A stretch of DNA of 64,000 nucleotides from Herpetosiphon geysericola. Lineage in GTDB: Bacteria > Chloroflexota > Chloroflexia > Chloroflexales > Herpetosiphonaceae. Below the pieces are notes generated by a model. The model had not been told where the DNA came from. It saw nothing but the letters and a program-made list of their open reading frames with translations, and searched no databases. Of this stretch, positions 8,501 through 16,625 are shown one piece after another (the stretch's first letter is position 1; each line of letters begins with the position of its first letter). The position numbers and the translations under genes are program-made. The stretch is from positions 124,001-188,000 of the forward strand of contig NZ_LGKP01000022.1 in assembly GCF_001306135.1 (NCBI RefSeq), given 5' to 3'.

Positions 8501-11497
8501 TTATTGCCAATAGCCCGTCATCAAGTCGCCGCCACGGGTTGGAATCCCGCCGCCACCTGGGACTGGATTACCTTGGGCATTGTAGACCGTGAAAGTCACT
8601 TCTTGGCTAGCAGCTAGCCCACAGACATTGGTATTGCCTGCGCCGTCTACGTTGCCGCGATTGCCCAAACCATCAACAGCGACAAACCAACCACCTGTGC
8701 TAACCCCGCGAATGTGCACCGCAAAACAGGTTGGGTCAACCGCATTTTCTGCATACTTTTGGAAGTACAAGCGTTGGGCAACTGGCACCGCAGTTGGTGG
8801 TGCTGGCCGCGTTGGAGTGGCTGGCACCGCAGTTGGCGCGGTTGCCTGAATTCGGCTATTGGCTGTGGCTACATCCAAATTGCCATCAAGTTCTCGCAGG
8901 CCAGCAGCCTCGCGATAAATCGCATTAGCCCCCTCAAGATTGCCTGCTTCTTCAAGCTGGCGACCACGGCCAAGATAGGCTTCATACAACTGTTTGACAG
9001 TTTGCAACTTGCCCATCAGATCGCCGAATTCACCGCTGCCGGCATTTTGGGCTTCGCGATAGGCGTTGATGGCAGCTTGCCAATCTTGCTGTTCTGCAGC
9101 TGTTTGACCATTACGATAGAGGTTCAGCACTTTGGCCAAGTTGGTTCCCGGTTGGTGGTCGGGCTTAAAGCCAAAGGTTTTATTCAAAATCTCAAGGCTT
9201 GCTGCAACCTTGTCAGGGCCGGTCAATTCGTTGATCGTCCAGTTGTAGTAGGTTGCTGAGCCAATATTGCTCAAATCGAGATACGCTGGGTCGATTTCGA
9301 GCACTTTATCGAAGGCTGCGGCAGCTTTTGGCCAATCTTGTTGGGCATAGGCTTCTTGACCAACCACATATTCCAAGCGCTTAGCTTCTTGAGGATCGCT
9401 GGTTTGCTCGGCAGTTGGCGTTGCCGCAACAGTAGTTGCGGTCGTTGCGGTTGGCGTACCATCGCCACCAGCAACGTTGGCATCCGAGGTTGCAGTTGCA
9501 ACGCTCGCAATATTGGGATCATCTTTGCCCTGGCCAAAGCTCAAAAATGCAATGACGAGCAAAGCTAAAAGTGCGCTACCCAAAGCGACAAGAACTTTTG
9601 GTGAACGGAAGAAATCTTTGGCTTTGCCAACAGGCGAGGCCTTCGGTGGCATTGCATATGGCGGTGGGGCAGTAGCATAATCTGCTTCAAACGATTGAGC
9701 GACTGGTGCCGGAGCTGGCCGCGCTAGCTCGATCCGTTGGGCATTAATTGGCCGCGCTGGCCCTTTCTTCGGCATCGGCTCATTCGCTAGCGAAGCCCCG
9801 CCCATGGCTAGATTGGCCTGATTGCCCGTTTGCGGATAGGCTTGGTTACCCGTTTGCGGATAGGCTTGGTTACCCGTTTGCGGATAGGCTTGGTTACCCG
9901 TTTGCGGATAGGCTTGGTTACCCGTTTGCGGATAGGCTTGGTTACCCGTTTGCGGATAGGACGGATACATAACGGTGCTTTCGTTATCGACCGGTTGATT
10001 GGTTTGACTTGGAATCGGTCGATTGGGCACGCTATGCGGCGTATACATCATCGTGCTTTGATCATCAAGCGGCACAGTTGGCGCTGCTGGCACAGGCTGA
10101 TTGGCCTGCGAGGGAGCGCGTGGAATTTCTTGATCTGGCTTGGTTGTTGGGGCTTGGCGCAATGGCGCTTGAGCCGCAGTTGATTGTTGATTGACCACCG
10201 GATTTGGCTGAGCTGGCGTGTAAATTTGGGTCGCATCAACTGGTGCTTGAGCCGCAGTTGATTGTTGGTTGACCACTGGATTTGGCTGAGCTGGCGTGTA
10301 AATTTGGGTCGCATCAACTGGTGCTTGAGCCACGGGCGCAGCTGGTGCTTGGTTGACCACTGGATTTGGTTGAGCTGGCGTGTAGATTTGGGTCGCATCG
10401 ACTGGCGCTGCTGCTTGATTGGCCACCGGATTGGCTGCTGGCGGCGTATAAATCATCGTACCTTCGCCTGCATCGGGCAAAGCCGAGGCCGCTGCTGAGG
10501 CTGCTATTCCAGCACCAAAGGCTTGGTTTTGAGTATTGCCTGCCTGCGGATTGCGTTGTGGTGGGCGATTTGGCGCACCAGGTCGATTTGCAATCGGAAT
10601 CATCGGGCGACCGCTGGCGTTCAATTGTTGCGCTGGGCGATCACTAACTCGATTGAATTTAGCCTGCTTCAACGCTTCAACAAAATCTGACATTGTTGCA
10701 AAGCGGCGAATCGGATCTTTGGCAGTTGCTTGGGCCAAGATTTCAGCAGTTAATGGTGGCACATGCGGCGCTACATCTTGTAATGGAGGCAAGGGCGTTG
10801 TCAGAATCTTGCTCATGGCGATTTGCGCATTGGTGCTGATATTGGCGTAAGGATTATGCCCGGCCAACGATTCATACAAAATCAAGCCAAGCGCATAAAT
10901 ATCCGAACGCATATCGGCAGTTTCGCCCTCGAAGATTTCCGGGGCGGTGTATGCTACCGTGCCAGCAAAGCCACCAGCTTTGGTCATACGCGCTTCATTA
11001 TTGGCCAAGGCAATCCCAAAGTCGGCGAGCACGGCATGGCCATTGCTGCGAAACAGAATATTGCTTGGTTTAATATCGCGGTGAATAAAGCCTTTGCCGT
11101 GAGCGTAGTCGAGTGCTGAGCCAATTTGCTCGCCCATTTCGAGGGTCAGATTGAGCGGCTGTTGCGGCTGTTGGCGCAATCGATCGGTTAATGTCCCACC
11201 AGCAATATATTCCATTGCAATATAATGGATTGGCTGGTAGGGATTTTGGGCTTGGGCAATATCGCTCGCTTCGTAGAGCTGCACAATATGTGGGTGATGC
11301 AAGGTACGATTGGCGCGAGCTTCGCGCATAAAGCGCTGAAGCGTATCGTTGTCGTGAGCAAAATAGGGTGGTAATACTTTGAAGGCAACCTGACCATAGG
11401 CTTGGTGCTGCGCGCGATAGACTTGCGCCATCCCACCACGGCCAATCTCTTCTTGCAATGTATACTCACCCAGTTGGGTATGTTCAAACGATTTCAT
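8501..11497 (-). CDS. Membrane serine/threonine protein kinase with repeat-rich linker and extracellular TPR region (paralogue 2)
   Basis: 998 residues and the same plan as the 5770-8079 gene. Kinase domain: IGRGGMAQVY (about 18-27), VAFKVLPP, HRDIKPSNI, DFGIALANN, GTVAYTAPE; all catalytic residues are present. A cytoplasmic linker of about 350 residues is low-complexity and contains two kinds of tandem repeat (listed separately). There is one membrane segment (VLVALGSALLALLVIAFLSF, about 634-653), then TPR-like units (VVGQEAYAQQDWPKAAAAFD) and the shared C-terminal domain ending GIPTRGGDLMTGYWQ. The two kinases are about 75-80 percent alike over the last 100 residues but differ strongly in the linker. 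The divergent ATP-grasp operon begins 404 bases away. Confidence 0.9.
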   Translation of the reverse strand: MKSFEHTQLGEYTLQEEIGRGGMAQVYRAQHQAYGQVAFKVLPPYFAHDNDTLQRFMREARANRTLHHPHIVQLYEASDIAQAQNPYQPIHYIAMEYIAGGTLTDRLRQQPQQPLNLTLEMGEQIGSALDYAHGKGFIHRDIKPSNILFRSNGHAVLADFGIALANNEARMTKAGGFAGTVAYTAPEIFEGETADMRSDIYALGLILYESLAGHNPYANISTNAQIAMSKILTTPLPPLQDVAPHVPPLTAEILAQATAKDPIRRFATMSDFVEALKQAKFNRVSDRPAQQLNASGRPMIPIANRPGAPNRPPQRNPQAGNTQNQAFGAGIAASAAASALPDAGEGTMIYTPPAANPVANQAAAPVDATQIYTPAQPNPVVNQAPAAPVAQAPVDATQIYTPAQPNPVVNQQSTAAQAPVDATQIYTPAQPNPVVNQQSTAAQAPLRQAPTTKPDQEIPRAPSQANQPVPAAPTVPLDDQSTMMYTPHSVPNRPIPSQTNQPVDNESTVMYPSYPQTGNQAYPQTGNQAYPQTGNQAYPQTGNQAYPQTGNQAYPQTGNQANLAMGGASLANEPMPKKGPARPINAQRIELARPAPAPVAQSFEADYATAPPPYAMPPKASPVGKAKDFFRSPKVLVALGSALLALLVIAFLSFGQGKDDPNIASVATATSDANVAGGDGTPTATTATTVAATPTAEQTSDPQEAKRLEYVVGQEAYAQQDWPKAAAAFDKVLEIDPAYLDLSNIGSATYYNWTINELTGPDKVAASLEILNKTFGFKPDHQPGTNLAKVLNLYRNGQTAAEQQDWQAAINAYREAQNAGSGEFGDLMGKLQTVKQLYEAYLGRGRQLEEAGNLEGANAIYREAAGLRELDGNLDVATANSRIQATAPTAVPATPTRPAPPTAVPVAQRLYFQKYAENAVDPTCFAVHIRGVSTGGWFVAVDGLGNRGNVDGAGNTNVCGLAASQEVTFTVYNAQGNPVPGGGGIPTRGGDLMTGYWQ
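9815..9958 (-). repeat. Six tandem 24-bp units coding YPQTGNQA
   Basis: In-frame repeat inside the kinase linker. Six consecutive units each encode Tyr-Pro-Gln-Thr-Gly-Asn-Gln-Ala. The DNA units are almost identical (one unit differs at a single base near 9824), which points to recent expansion by slippage or unequal crossing-over. Copy number is likely to vary between strains. Tyr-Pro-Gln-rich linkers are flexible and may be modified. Confidence 0.93.
10170..10420 (-). repeat. Three degenerate units coding APVDATQIYTPAQPNPVVNQ
   Basis: A second in-frame repeat in the same linker. Three copies of a roughly 20-residue unit (DATQIYTPAQPNPVVNQ core) are separated by short Ala/Gln/Ser spacers. 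Further looser copies (GTMIYTPPAANPVANQ, STMMYTPHSVPN) lie on either side. Each unit has a T-x-I/M-Y-TP core, so the linker shows a regular array of Thr and Tyr near prolines, which could be phosphorylated by the kinase itself (inference). Confidence 0.85.
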
Positions 11498-11642
11498 TGC
11501 TGTAATCCTACAACGTCAACTGCGGAGTATCCCGCTTCTAGTATCAAGTGCCAAAAATTGCAGGCTGGGTTGTTGCCCCATTATCACATCATTCGGCAAC
11601 ATTGACAAGCACGAAATTGGAAATTTAAAAAATTCATTAATT

Positions 11643-11658
11643 AAGCGCTTAAGCGCTT
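11643..11658. promoter_or_regulatory. Tandem AAGCGCTT palindrome, possible LacI-family operator
   Basis: Two adjoining copies of AAGCGCTT make a 16-bp perfect palindrome (AAGCGCTTAAGCGCTT). AAnCGnTT is the core of LacI-family operators, and the same core occurs in the stronger site upstream of the GH3 gene at 23322. No sugar gene is adjacent here, so the function is uncertain. Confidence 0.35.
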
Positions 11659-11828
11659 GCTATCGTGCTGAATTTGAGCAGTTTGGCTTCAAAGGGGTTG
11701 CTCGCTCTGTGGATAGGCACTGCAAACGATCATCGATTAGCAGGTTTCGTGCCGCTATGCTGAGATGATGGCTGTAAATGTATGCTGGGATTTGCTAATT
11801 TGCTGTGCTCGAAGGCCTAAAATCCTAC

Positions 11829-11856
11829 TTGCAAGCGGCGTAGAGTGCGGTATGCT
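11829..11856 (+). promoter_or_regulatory. Candidate sigma-70-type promoter of the ATP-grasp operon
   Basis: TTGCAA (11829-11834) and TATGCT (11851-11856) with a 16-base spacer, 45 bases upstream of ATG 11902. Match quality is moderate. Confidence 0.4.
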
Positions 11857-11901
11857 AAAGCAACCACCAGAGGTTCCCTCGTACATTTTTAAGGACAATC
11901 C

Positions 11902-12762
11902 ATGAACCCGAATATTCGTTTGCTGTCGCTGGCTTGTGAACGGCTTGGTTTGACGTATGAACATTTACATTCGACCGAAAATATTCTGCGAATCGTTGGC
12001 CCTACCCGCAATTGGCTGTTTGTGAATTGGAAGGCGCCGCTCAACGACAATACTATGAGCGAAATTTGCCGTGATAAAGATTATTTTTACACTTTAACAC
12101 ACTCATCAATTAAGCAACCGCAAACTGAATCCTATTTTCACCCGCTTGGCCCAGAGCGCTTTGCCAAATACCGCGCCTTTGATAGCTTTGAGGCAATTGC
12201 CGATGATGTGTTGGCCAAATTCGCCTTGCCTGTGATGATTAAACGCAATCGTGGCTCTGGCGGCTTGAATGTATTTCGCTGCCACGACCGTGAGGGTATC
12301 ATTCGCGCTTTGACCAAAATTTTCGATGGCGCAAGCAAAGATTTTGATTATATTGCCTTGGCGCAGAGCACAATTGAGATTGCCCACGAATATCGCGCCG
12401 TCTTTTTAGATGGTCAATTAATCTTACTCTACGAAAAAAATATCGACCAAGCGTTGTTTGAGGGCAATCTTAGCCCGCTCCACTGGAATGGTGGCAAGGC
12501 GGTGGTGATTGATGATCAAGCATTACACACGACGATCAGCAATTTTGCAGCCTCATTATTTGCAGCCCTGCCGTTACGTTGGACAGGCTTGGATATTGTC
12601 CAAGATCGCAATGGCGAATGGTGGTTGATTGAGGCCAATGCCTCGCCTGGCTTCGAATATATTGCCCGCGATGCTGGCGATGACGTGATCGTCGAGGTTT
12701 ATAGCAAAGTTTTAGCAACCTTAGGTGTTACCAGCCCAACGCTAGCAGGAGCACAAGCATGA
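11902..12762 (+). CDS. ATP-grasp domain protein (RimK/cyanophycin-synthetase-like ligase)
   Basis: 286 residues. The C-terminal two thirds follow the ATP-grasp plan: VMIKRNRGSGGLNVFRC (nucleotide-binding lysine and Gly-rich loop, about 112-128), EIAHEYRAVFLDGQLILLYEK (central strand), GLDIVQDRNGEWWLIEANASPGFEYI (Mg-binding D, E and N, about 233-258). ATP-grasp ligases join a carboxylate to an amine or thiol through an acyl-phosphate. The final IEANASPGF motif is well preserved, so it should be active. The substrate is unknown. Its stop overlaps the DinB gene start by 4 bases (ATGA), which makes it the first gene of a coupled three-gene operon. Confidence 0.83.
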   Translation: MNPNIRLLSLACERLGLTYEHLHSTENILRIVGPTRNWLFVNWKAPLNDNTMSEICRDKDYFYTLTHSSIKQPQTESYFHPLGPERFAKYRAFDSFEAIADDVLAKFALPVMIKRNRGSGGLNVFRCHDREGIIRALTKIFDGASKDFDYIALAQSTIEIAHEYRAVFLDGQLILLYEKNIDQALFEGNLSPLHWNGGKAVVIDDQALHTTISNFAASLFAALPLRWTGLDIVQDRNGEWWLIEANASPGFEYIARDAGDDVIVEVYSKVLATLGVTSPTLAGAQA

Positions 12763-13235
12763 GCGCCCAACGTGACCAATGGATTGGCCAAATTGAGCAA
12801 TTACCAGCCCAATTAACCGAACTTGTTCGTCCACTTAGCCCAAACCAATTGACTACGCCATTTCTCGCCAATGAATGGAGCGTGGCCCAAAATATTCATC
12901 ATCTGGCCGATTCGCATATGAATAGCTACATTCGTTGCAAATTGATCGCTACCGAGCACAACCCAACTCTCAAACCATATGATCAAGAGTTATGGGCCAA
13001 CTTTGGCGATTCCCAGCAGGCTGATGTGGAAATTTCGTTGCAATTGTTGCGTTCGTTGCATGCCCGTTGGGTGCAGTTTTGGCGTGAATTACCAGAGGAT
13101 GCATGGCAACGGACTGGCTTTCACCCAGAAAATGGCCCAGTCAGTTTGCTCAATTTGGTTGAAACCTATGCCGATCATGGGCTTGGCCATATCGACCAAA
13201 TTCAACGCACTTTAGCTGCTGAGCCACAACAATGA
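12759..13235 (+). CDS. DinB/YfiT-like four-helix metalloprotein
   Basis: 158 residues in the DinB_2 pattern: WSVAQNIHHLADSHMNSYIR near residues 41-60 and YADHGLGHIDQIQ near 136-148. The histidines in HHLADS and in HGLGHIDQI are the expected metal ligands. Family members include bacillithiol and mycothiol transferases and many uncharacterised enzymes. It is translationally coupled on both sides (ATGA overlaps at 12759-12762 and 13232-13235). In this context it could transfer a thiol or act on the product of the ATP-grasp enzyme; that is inference. Confidence 0.82.
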   Translation: MSAQRDQWIGQIEQLPAQLTELVRPLSPNQLTTPFLANEWSVAQNIHHLADSHMNSYIRCKLIATEHNPTLKPYDQELWANFGDSQQADVEISLQLLRSLHARWVQFWRELPEDAWQRTGFHPENGPVSLLNLVETYADHGLGHIDQIQRTLAAEPQQ

Positions 13236-13834
13236 GCGCACTGCAAGCAGTGTTGTTTGATGTTGATGGGGTGTTGTGTGTGCCAACTTTGCGGTTTGCC
13301 GCCTACTTGGAGCGCGAGCATGGCATCACTAGCGCCCACACCCGTGAGTTTTTTCAGGGCGTGTTTTTGGAGTGTATCGATGGCAAGGCCGATCTGCGCG
13401 ACGTGTTGCCCGCCTACCTTGAGCAATGGCCGTGGCCGCATGATCTCGATAGCTTTTTAGCACGTTGGTTTGGCGAAGAAAGCCTGATCGATGCGCGCGT
13501 GTTGAATGCCATGCAACAGCTACGTGATCGCGGAATAAAGTGCTATCTGGCGACCAACCAAGAGCAGCATCGTAGCAACTATCTTTGGCACGATTTGGGC
13601 ATGTGGCGCTGGTGCGATGGCATTTTAGCCTCATCAAGCCTTGGTGTGCGCAAACCAGAGCCTGGCTATTTTGCGTTGGCGACGCAACAATTGGCGCTAG
13701 TGCCTGCGAGCATCGCCTTTTGGGATGATACCAAAGCCAATGTTGTTGCCGCCCAAACCCATGGCTGGCAAGCTTTGCATTATCGCGATTACAGCGATTT
13801 AGCTGCTTGGCTCAACGCCAACTCAATTAACTAA
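13232..13834 (+). CDS. HAD-superfamily hydrolase
   Basis: 200 residues. Motif I FDVDGVLC (nucleophile Asp about 9, acid/base Asp two residues on), motif II CYLATNQEQ (about 107-115), motif III lysine in GVRKPEPGYF (about 143-151) and motif IV FWDDTKANV (about 168-176). All four HAD motifs are present, so it is probably a phosphatase of a small phosphorylated metabolite. It is the last gene of the ATP-grasp/DinB/HAD operon and is followed by a strong terminator. Confidence 0.88.
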   Translation: MSALQAVLFDVDGVLCVPTLRFAAYLEREHGITSAHTREFFQGVFLECIDGKADLRDVLPAYLEQWPWPHDLDSFLARWFGEESLIDARVLNAMQQLRDRGIKCYLATNQEQHRSNYLWHDLGMWRWCDGILASSSLGVRKPEPGYFALATQQLALVPASIAFWDDTKANVVAAQTHGWQALHYRDYSDLAAWLNANSIN

Positions 13835-13841
13835 TTGCCTG

Positions 13842-13894
13842 AAAAAACAGAGACTGCTTGATCAATATTGATTAATCGGTCTCTGTTTTTTTTT
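13842..13894 (+). terminator. Rho-independent terminator of the ATP-grasp/DinB/HAD operon
   Basis: Stem AAAAAACAGAGAC / GTCTCTGTTTTTT with a run of nine T at the 3' end. It begins eight bases after the HAD stop. The loop also contains TTGATCAATATTGATTAA-like symmetry. Confidence 0.92.
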
Positions 13895-14215
13895 GCACCA
13901 AAAATTAATATTCTCGTAGCTTGTATTTTTGCAAGCGAACTATCAGAATTTCATCATTGACATAGTATTTGATTATTTGCTAGCATAGCAATCCAGAGAA
14001 CGAAGCCACCAATTCACTAATCACTCTTCTCCCTAATCTTCAATAATCTGTTTTAAGCTTGCTGCTAATTATTTGGGTGGGCAGGCAAGTGAAGCTCAAA
14101 TCATTCGCAAGTATTTGCTGGAACAAGCACCAAAAGCAGCGCCAGCATGAATCAATTGTCTCGCACCGTATGGCTTCGTTAATCCACATCTAGGGGACTA
14201 GTTAAGGGGTGTTAA
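13895..14215 (+). other. Intergenic region with a possible gene remnant (14037-14150)
   Basis: No complete gene. A stretch open from 14037 to a TGA at 14148-14150 has no start codon but gives a protein-like tail (LAANYLGGQASEAQIIRKYL, then LEQAPKAAPA). It looks like the last 30 residues of a lost gene, but I cannot identify it. The promoter of the following secreted-protein gene is probably in 14100-14200; a good ribosome site (AAGGGGTG) precedes its ATG. Confidence 0.3.
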
Positions 14216-14953
14216 ATGCGTTTACGTCTGTTTTTATTAGCGATTAGTCTTATAAGTTTAATTGGTTTTGTGGTTGTACAACGCAATGCTAAAGCCCAAA
14301 CAATGCTCGAAACGAGCTTTCAAGCACCAGTGATTAATTGTTTTGCCAATATCGAGCCAATGGCCGATGATCAAACCAGTTCAGAAGTGACTGACTCTGG
14401 TTGTGAGATTATTCCAGCAGTCGATGCAATCTCTGGAGAGAAGCAAGCGATAGGCCATTGCGTTATTAATATCGAGCCAATCGATCCAAGCAAGGCTGGC
14501 CAAAGCTCAAAAGTTACTGGGGCGATGTGTTTCGCTACCTTTCAAACAGCCATTGAGCATGCAACCGATGGTTTGGTTAAGCTTTCAGCTGATAGTGCGC
14601 CAGAATTGCTTGACCAAGCAATGCTTGAATCTGCTACTACTGCCAAGACCACAATTATTGGCATTCAATGGGCTAATCCGCGATATTCAATTGCCGAGGG
14701 TGGGCTCAGCCAAATTTGGACGACAAGCCAAACTGCTGGCTGCGATGGCTATAGCTATGGGTTTGCCACCGTCGAATATGGCTGGAACAAACAGATTAGT
14801 TCGGCCAAAGCATTTGCCAATTGCCGCGACTTTGAGCATTACGAGCATGCAAATTGGACTGGATTACGCATCGATTGCACTCAAGCATGTCCAGGAATGG
14901 GCGCGATGAATGATCAAACAGCGTCATGGCGTTTGGATAATGTCCTGCCCTAG
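14216..14953 (+). CDS. Secreted protein with beta/gamma-crystallin-like C-terminus
   Basis: 245 residues. A signal peptide is clear (MRLRLFLLAISLISLIGFVV, then cleavage near NAKAQT). The mature N-terminal part holds an internal near-repeat, NCFANIEPMADD and HCVINIEPIDPS, each followed by a Cys-containing segment. The C-terminal 75 residues resemble a crystallin-type motif: CRDFEHYEHANWTGLRIDC, then CPGMGAMNDQTASWRLDN, where the final N-D-x-x-S-W/S-x-R/L pattern is typical. Eight or more cysteines suggest disulfides outside the cell. The function is unknown; such domains are often Ca-binding or peptidase-inhibitor-like. It is followed by a perfect palindromic terminator. Confidence 0.7.
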   Translation: MRLRLFLLAISLISLIGFVVVQRNAKAQTMLETSFQAPVINCFANIEPMADDQTSSEVTDSGCEIIPAVDAISGEKQAIGHCVINIEPIDPSKAGQSSKVTGAMCFATFQTAIEHATDGLVKLSADSAPELLDQAMLESATTAKTTIIGIQWANPRYSIAEGGLSQIWTTSQTAGCDGYSYGFATVEYGWNKQISSAKAFANCRDFEHYEHANWTGLRIDCTQACPGMGAMNDQTASWRLDNVLP

Positions 14954-14978
14954 TTCGAAAGCGGAGCCTGATTAACCA

Positions 14979-15008
14979 AAAGCGCGATCAATTAATTGAT
15001 CGCGCTTT
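14979..15008. terminator. Perfect 30-bp palindrome, bidirectional terminator
   Basis: AAAGCGCGATCAATT followed by its exact reverse complement (14979-15008), with T-rich sequence after it on the plus strand (CTTTATTT) and an A/T context on the other. It sits between the convergent genes ending at 14953 and 15032. Confidence 0.88.
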
Positions 15009-15031
15009 CTTTATTTAATGGAGCTTGATGC

Positions 15032-15481
15032 TTAATCGAGTTGTTCGCTCCAGCCGCGCTCTTGCAAATCTTCGCGCAGGCGTTCGGTCAAGCGCTCGGC
15101 ATCGGCGCGCCAGGTATGGGTTGCTGGGGCTAGCTTCAAAAATTGATCAAAATCGGCAATTGCTCGTGCCGCCGATTGCAAGCCATGAAAGCTATGCAAA
15201 ATGCCGCGTTGCAAATATGGCTCGGCCCACTCAGGATCTTGCTTAATTAAATCGCTGAAATCGCGGACTGCGCCTGCATAATCATCAAGCTCGCGGCCAC
15301 GAATCACCGCGCGGCGCAGGACTGGCATGTTCCACCATGGCGCATAGCTTTGGGCGCGAGTATAGGCATCAAAGGCCCAGCGATAGATTTGCTTGGAAAG
15401 GGTGCGATTGCCCCAATAGGTGCAACTTTGGCCCCAAGCAAACCACAGTTTGGCAGTCAACGGAATTTTTGCTTCGCTCAT
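15032..15481 (-). CDS. TPR-like protein
   Basis: 149 residues from ATG 15481. It is helical with one clear TPR-type stretch: YAGAVRDFSDLIKQDPEWAE, PYLQRGILHSFHGLQSAARA, then IADFDQFLKLAP. The ORF could begin at 15514, but the ATG at 15481 overlaps the upstream stop in an ATGA arrangement, which strongly marks it as the start. It is coupled to the GNAT-methyltransferase fusion gene. Likely a small scaffold; partner unknown. Confidence 0.75.
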   Translation of the reverse strand: MSEAKIPLTAKLWFAWGQSCTYWGNRTLSKQIYRWAFDAYTRAQSYAPWWNMPVLRRAVIRGRELDDYAGAVRDFSDLIKQDPEWAEPYLQRGILHSFHGLQSAARAIADFDQFLKLAPATHTWRADAERLTERLREDLQERGWSEQLD

Positions 15482-16572
15482 GCATGCTCCTTGCGGGCAA
15501 TCGTCCTGACCCACGGCGGATTATCGGGCAAATCGGCCTCAACCACCCATTGATCAAGCACGGTTAATCCAACCCCAGCTAAGGCTTTGGTCACCAATTC
15601 AGGTTGATGAAAGGCAAAAAAGCGGCCATCGGCATGCCATTGTTCGCCGTCGCCAACTTTGAGGCTTAGGTAGCAAACCCCTTGGGGCTGCAAAACCCGC
15701 GCAATCTCGCTTAAGGCCAGCGAGAATTCGAGGTGCGGCAGGTGCAGCAGCGAAGCTTGGGCCCAAACGCCTTGCACACTTGCCGCAGCAATTGGCAAAC
15801 TGCGCGAATCGCCAGCAACCAACGGCACTTCTGCTTGCTTGGCGAGTTGCAACATCGCCCAAGTTGGGTCAAGCGCAACCACGTGGTAGCCAGTCTCGCG
15901 TAATAAACGGGCATCGCGGCCCGGCCCACAGCCAACTTCGAGAATTTTGGCTGGGGCTGCAAGCTGTTGCTTAAAGCGATCAAGCGATTCTAAAACCCAA
16001 GGGCCAACTGCGCCACGGCGTTGCTGATAATCCTCAGCCATTATTTCGTAGGTTGCCACGGTTTGATTAACCTTACGATCAGTTGGCTTATGTAGGATGG
16101 CATAAAAATTTCCAGGTGCGCTGATCATCTCGCGCCGTTCGTGGTAGCGATAGCCCCAACGCTCGTACATGGCCTGATTTTCGGGTGAAACTTCGAGCGC
16201 ACCCAACGAAATGCTTTGATAGCCTTGGGCGCTGGCCCATTGTTCGACTGTTTGGACCAAAAGCTTGCCATAGCCGCGGCCTTGGGCTTCAGGCTTGACG
16301 CTCAAACGCCAAAGGTGCAAATCGGTGTCGGTTGGTTTGAAGGTTCCAACTCGTACCGCTGCCACAATCTGATCTGCCTCTTCAACGACCAAAATTTGCC
16401 AATTAGGATGCTTGGCCTGCGATGCCGTCAGGCTCTCGACCGTTTCCGTGTAGACATAGGCATAGAGTTCGCTTTTGGCGCGCTGTACAGCATAGGCGGC
16501 ATAGGTTACCTCAATGACCGCTGGATAATCTGCGTGGCTGGCCAAACGAACTTGGACTGGTTGACGTTCCAT
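15478..16572 (-). CDS. Fusion of GNAT acetyltransferase and class I SAM methyltransferase
   Basis: 364 residues. Residues about 5-155 form a GNAT domain (HLWRLSVKPEAQGRGYGKLL with the Q-G-R-G-Y-G acetyl-CoA loop, then ALEVSPENQAMYERWGYRYH). Residues about 170-360 form a Rossmann methyltransferase (AKILEVGCGPGRDARLL motif I, VVALDPTWAM, LPIAAASVQGVWAQASLLHL, VLQPQGVCYLSLKVGDGE). Both cofactor sites look intact. The methyltransferase half resembles enzymes of the UbiE/Methyltransf_11 type. Substrates are unknown; a fusion suggests both halves act on one molecule. The downstream TPR gene overlaps its stop by 4 bases. Confidence 0.85.
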   Translation of the reverse strand: MERQPVQVRLASHADYPAVIEVTYAAYAVQRAKSELYAYVYTETVESLTASQAKHPNWQILVVEEADQIVAAVRVGTFKPTDTDLHLWRLSVKPEAQGRGYGKLLVQTVEQWASAQGYQSISLGALEVSPENQAMYERWGYRYHERREMISAPGNFYAILHKPTDRKVNQTVATYEIMAEDYQQRRGAVGPWVLESLDRFKQQLAAPAKILEVGCGPGRDARLLRETGYHVVALDPTWAMLQLAKQAEVPLVAGDSRSLPIAAASVQGVWAQASLLHLPHLEFSLALSEIARVLQPQGVCYLSLKVGDGEQWHADGRFFAFHQPELVTKALAGVGLTVLDQWVVEADLPDNPPWVRTIARKEHA

Positions 16573-16625
16573 TGTGCTCCGACCTTAACAGCAAAATGCT
16601 CCGCTTTGTACTATACACCAGAAGT

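Larger units (their letters stand above)
11498..11901. other. Divergent intergenic region
   Basis: No gene seen in 404 bases. It lies between the divergent kinase and ATP-grasp genes and must carry both promoters. Visible elements are a tandem AAGCGCTT palindrome and a candidate promoter for the plus-strand operon, both listed separately. Confidence 0.5.

Noticed and set aside
9815-9958. CRISPR-like array
   Set aside because: Units are contiguous with no spacers and are in frame with the kinase.
9748-9972. Plus-strand ORF with FADRLGYP repeats
   Set aside because: It is the opposite-strand reading of the 24-bp repeats inside the kinase gene; no ribosome site and no independent signal.
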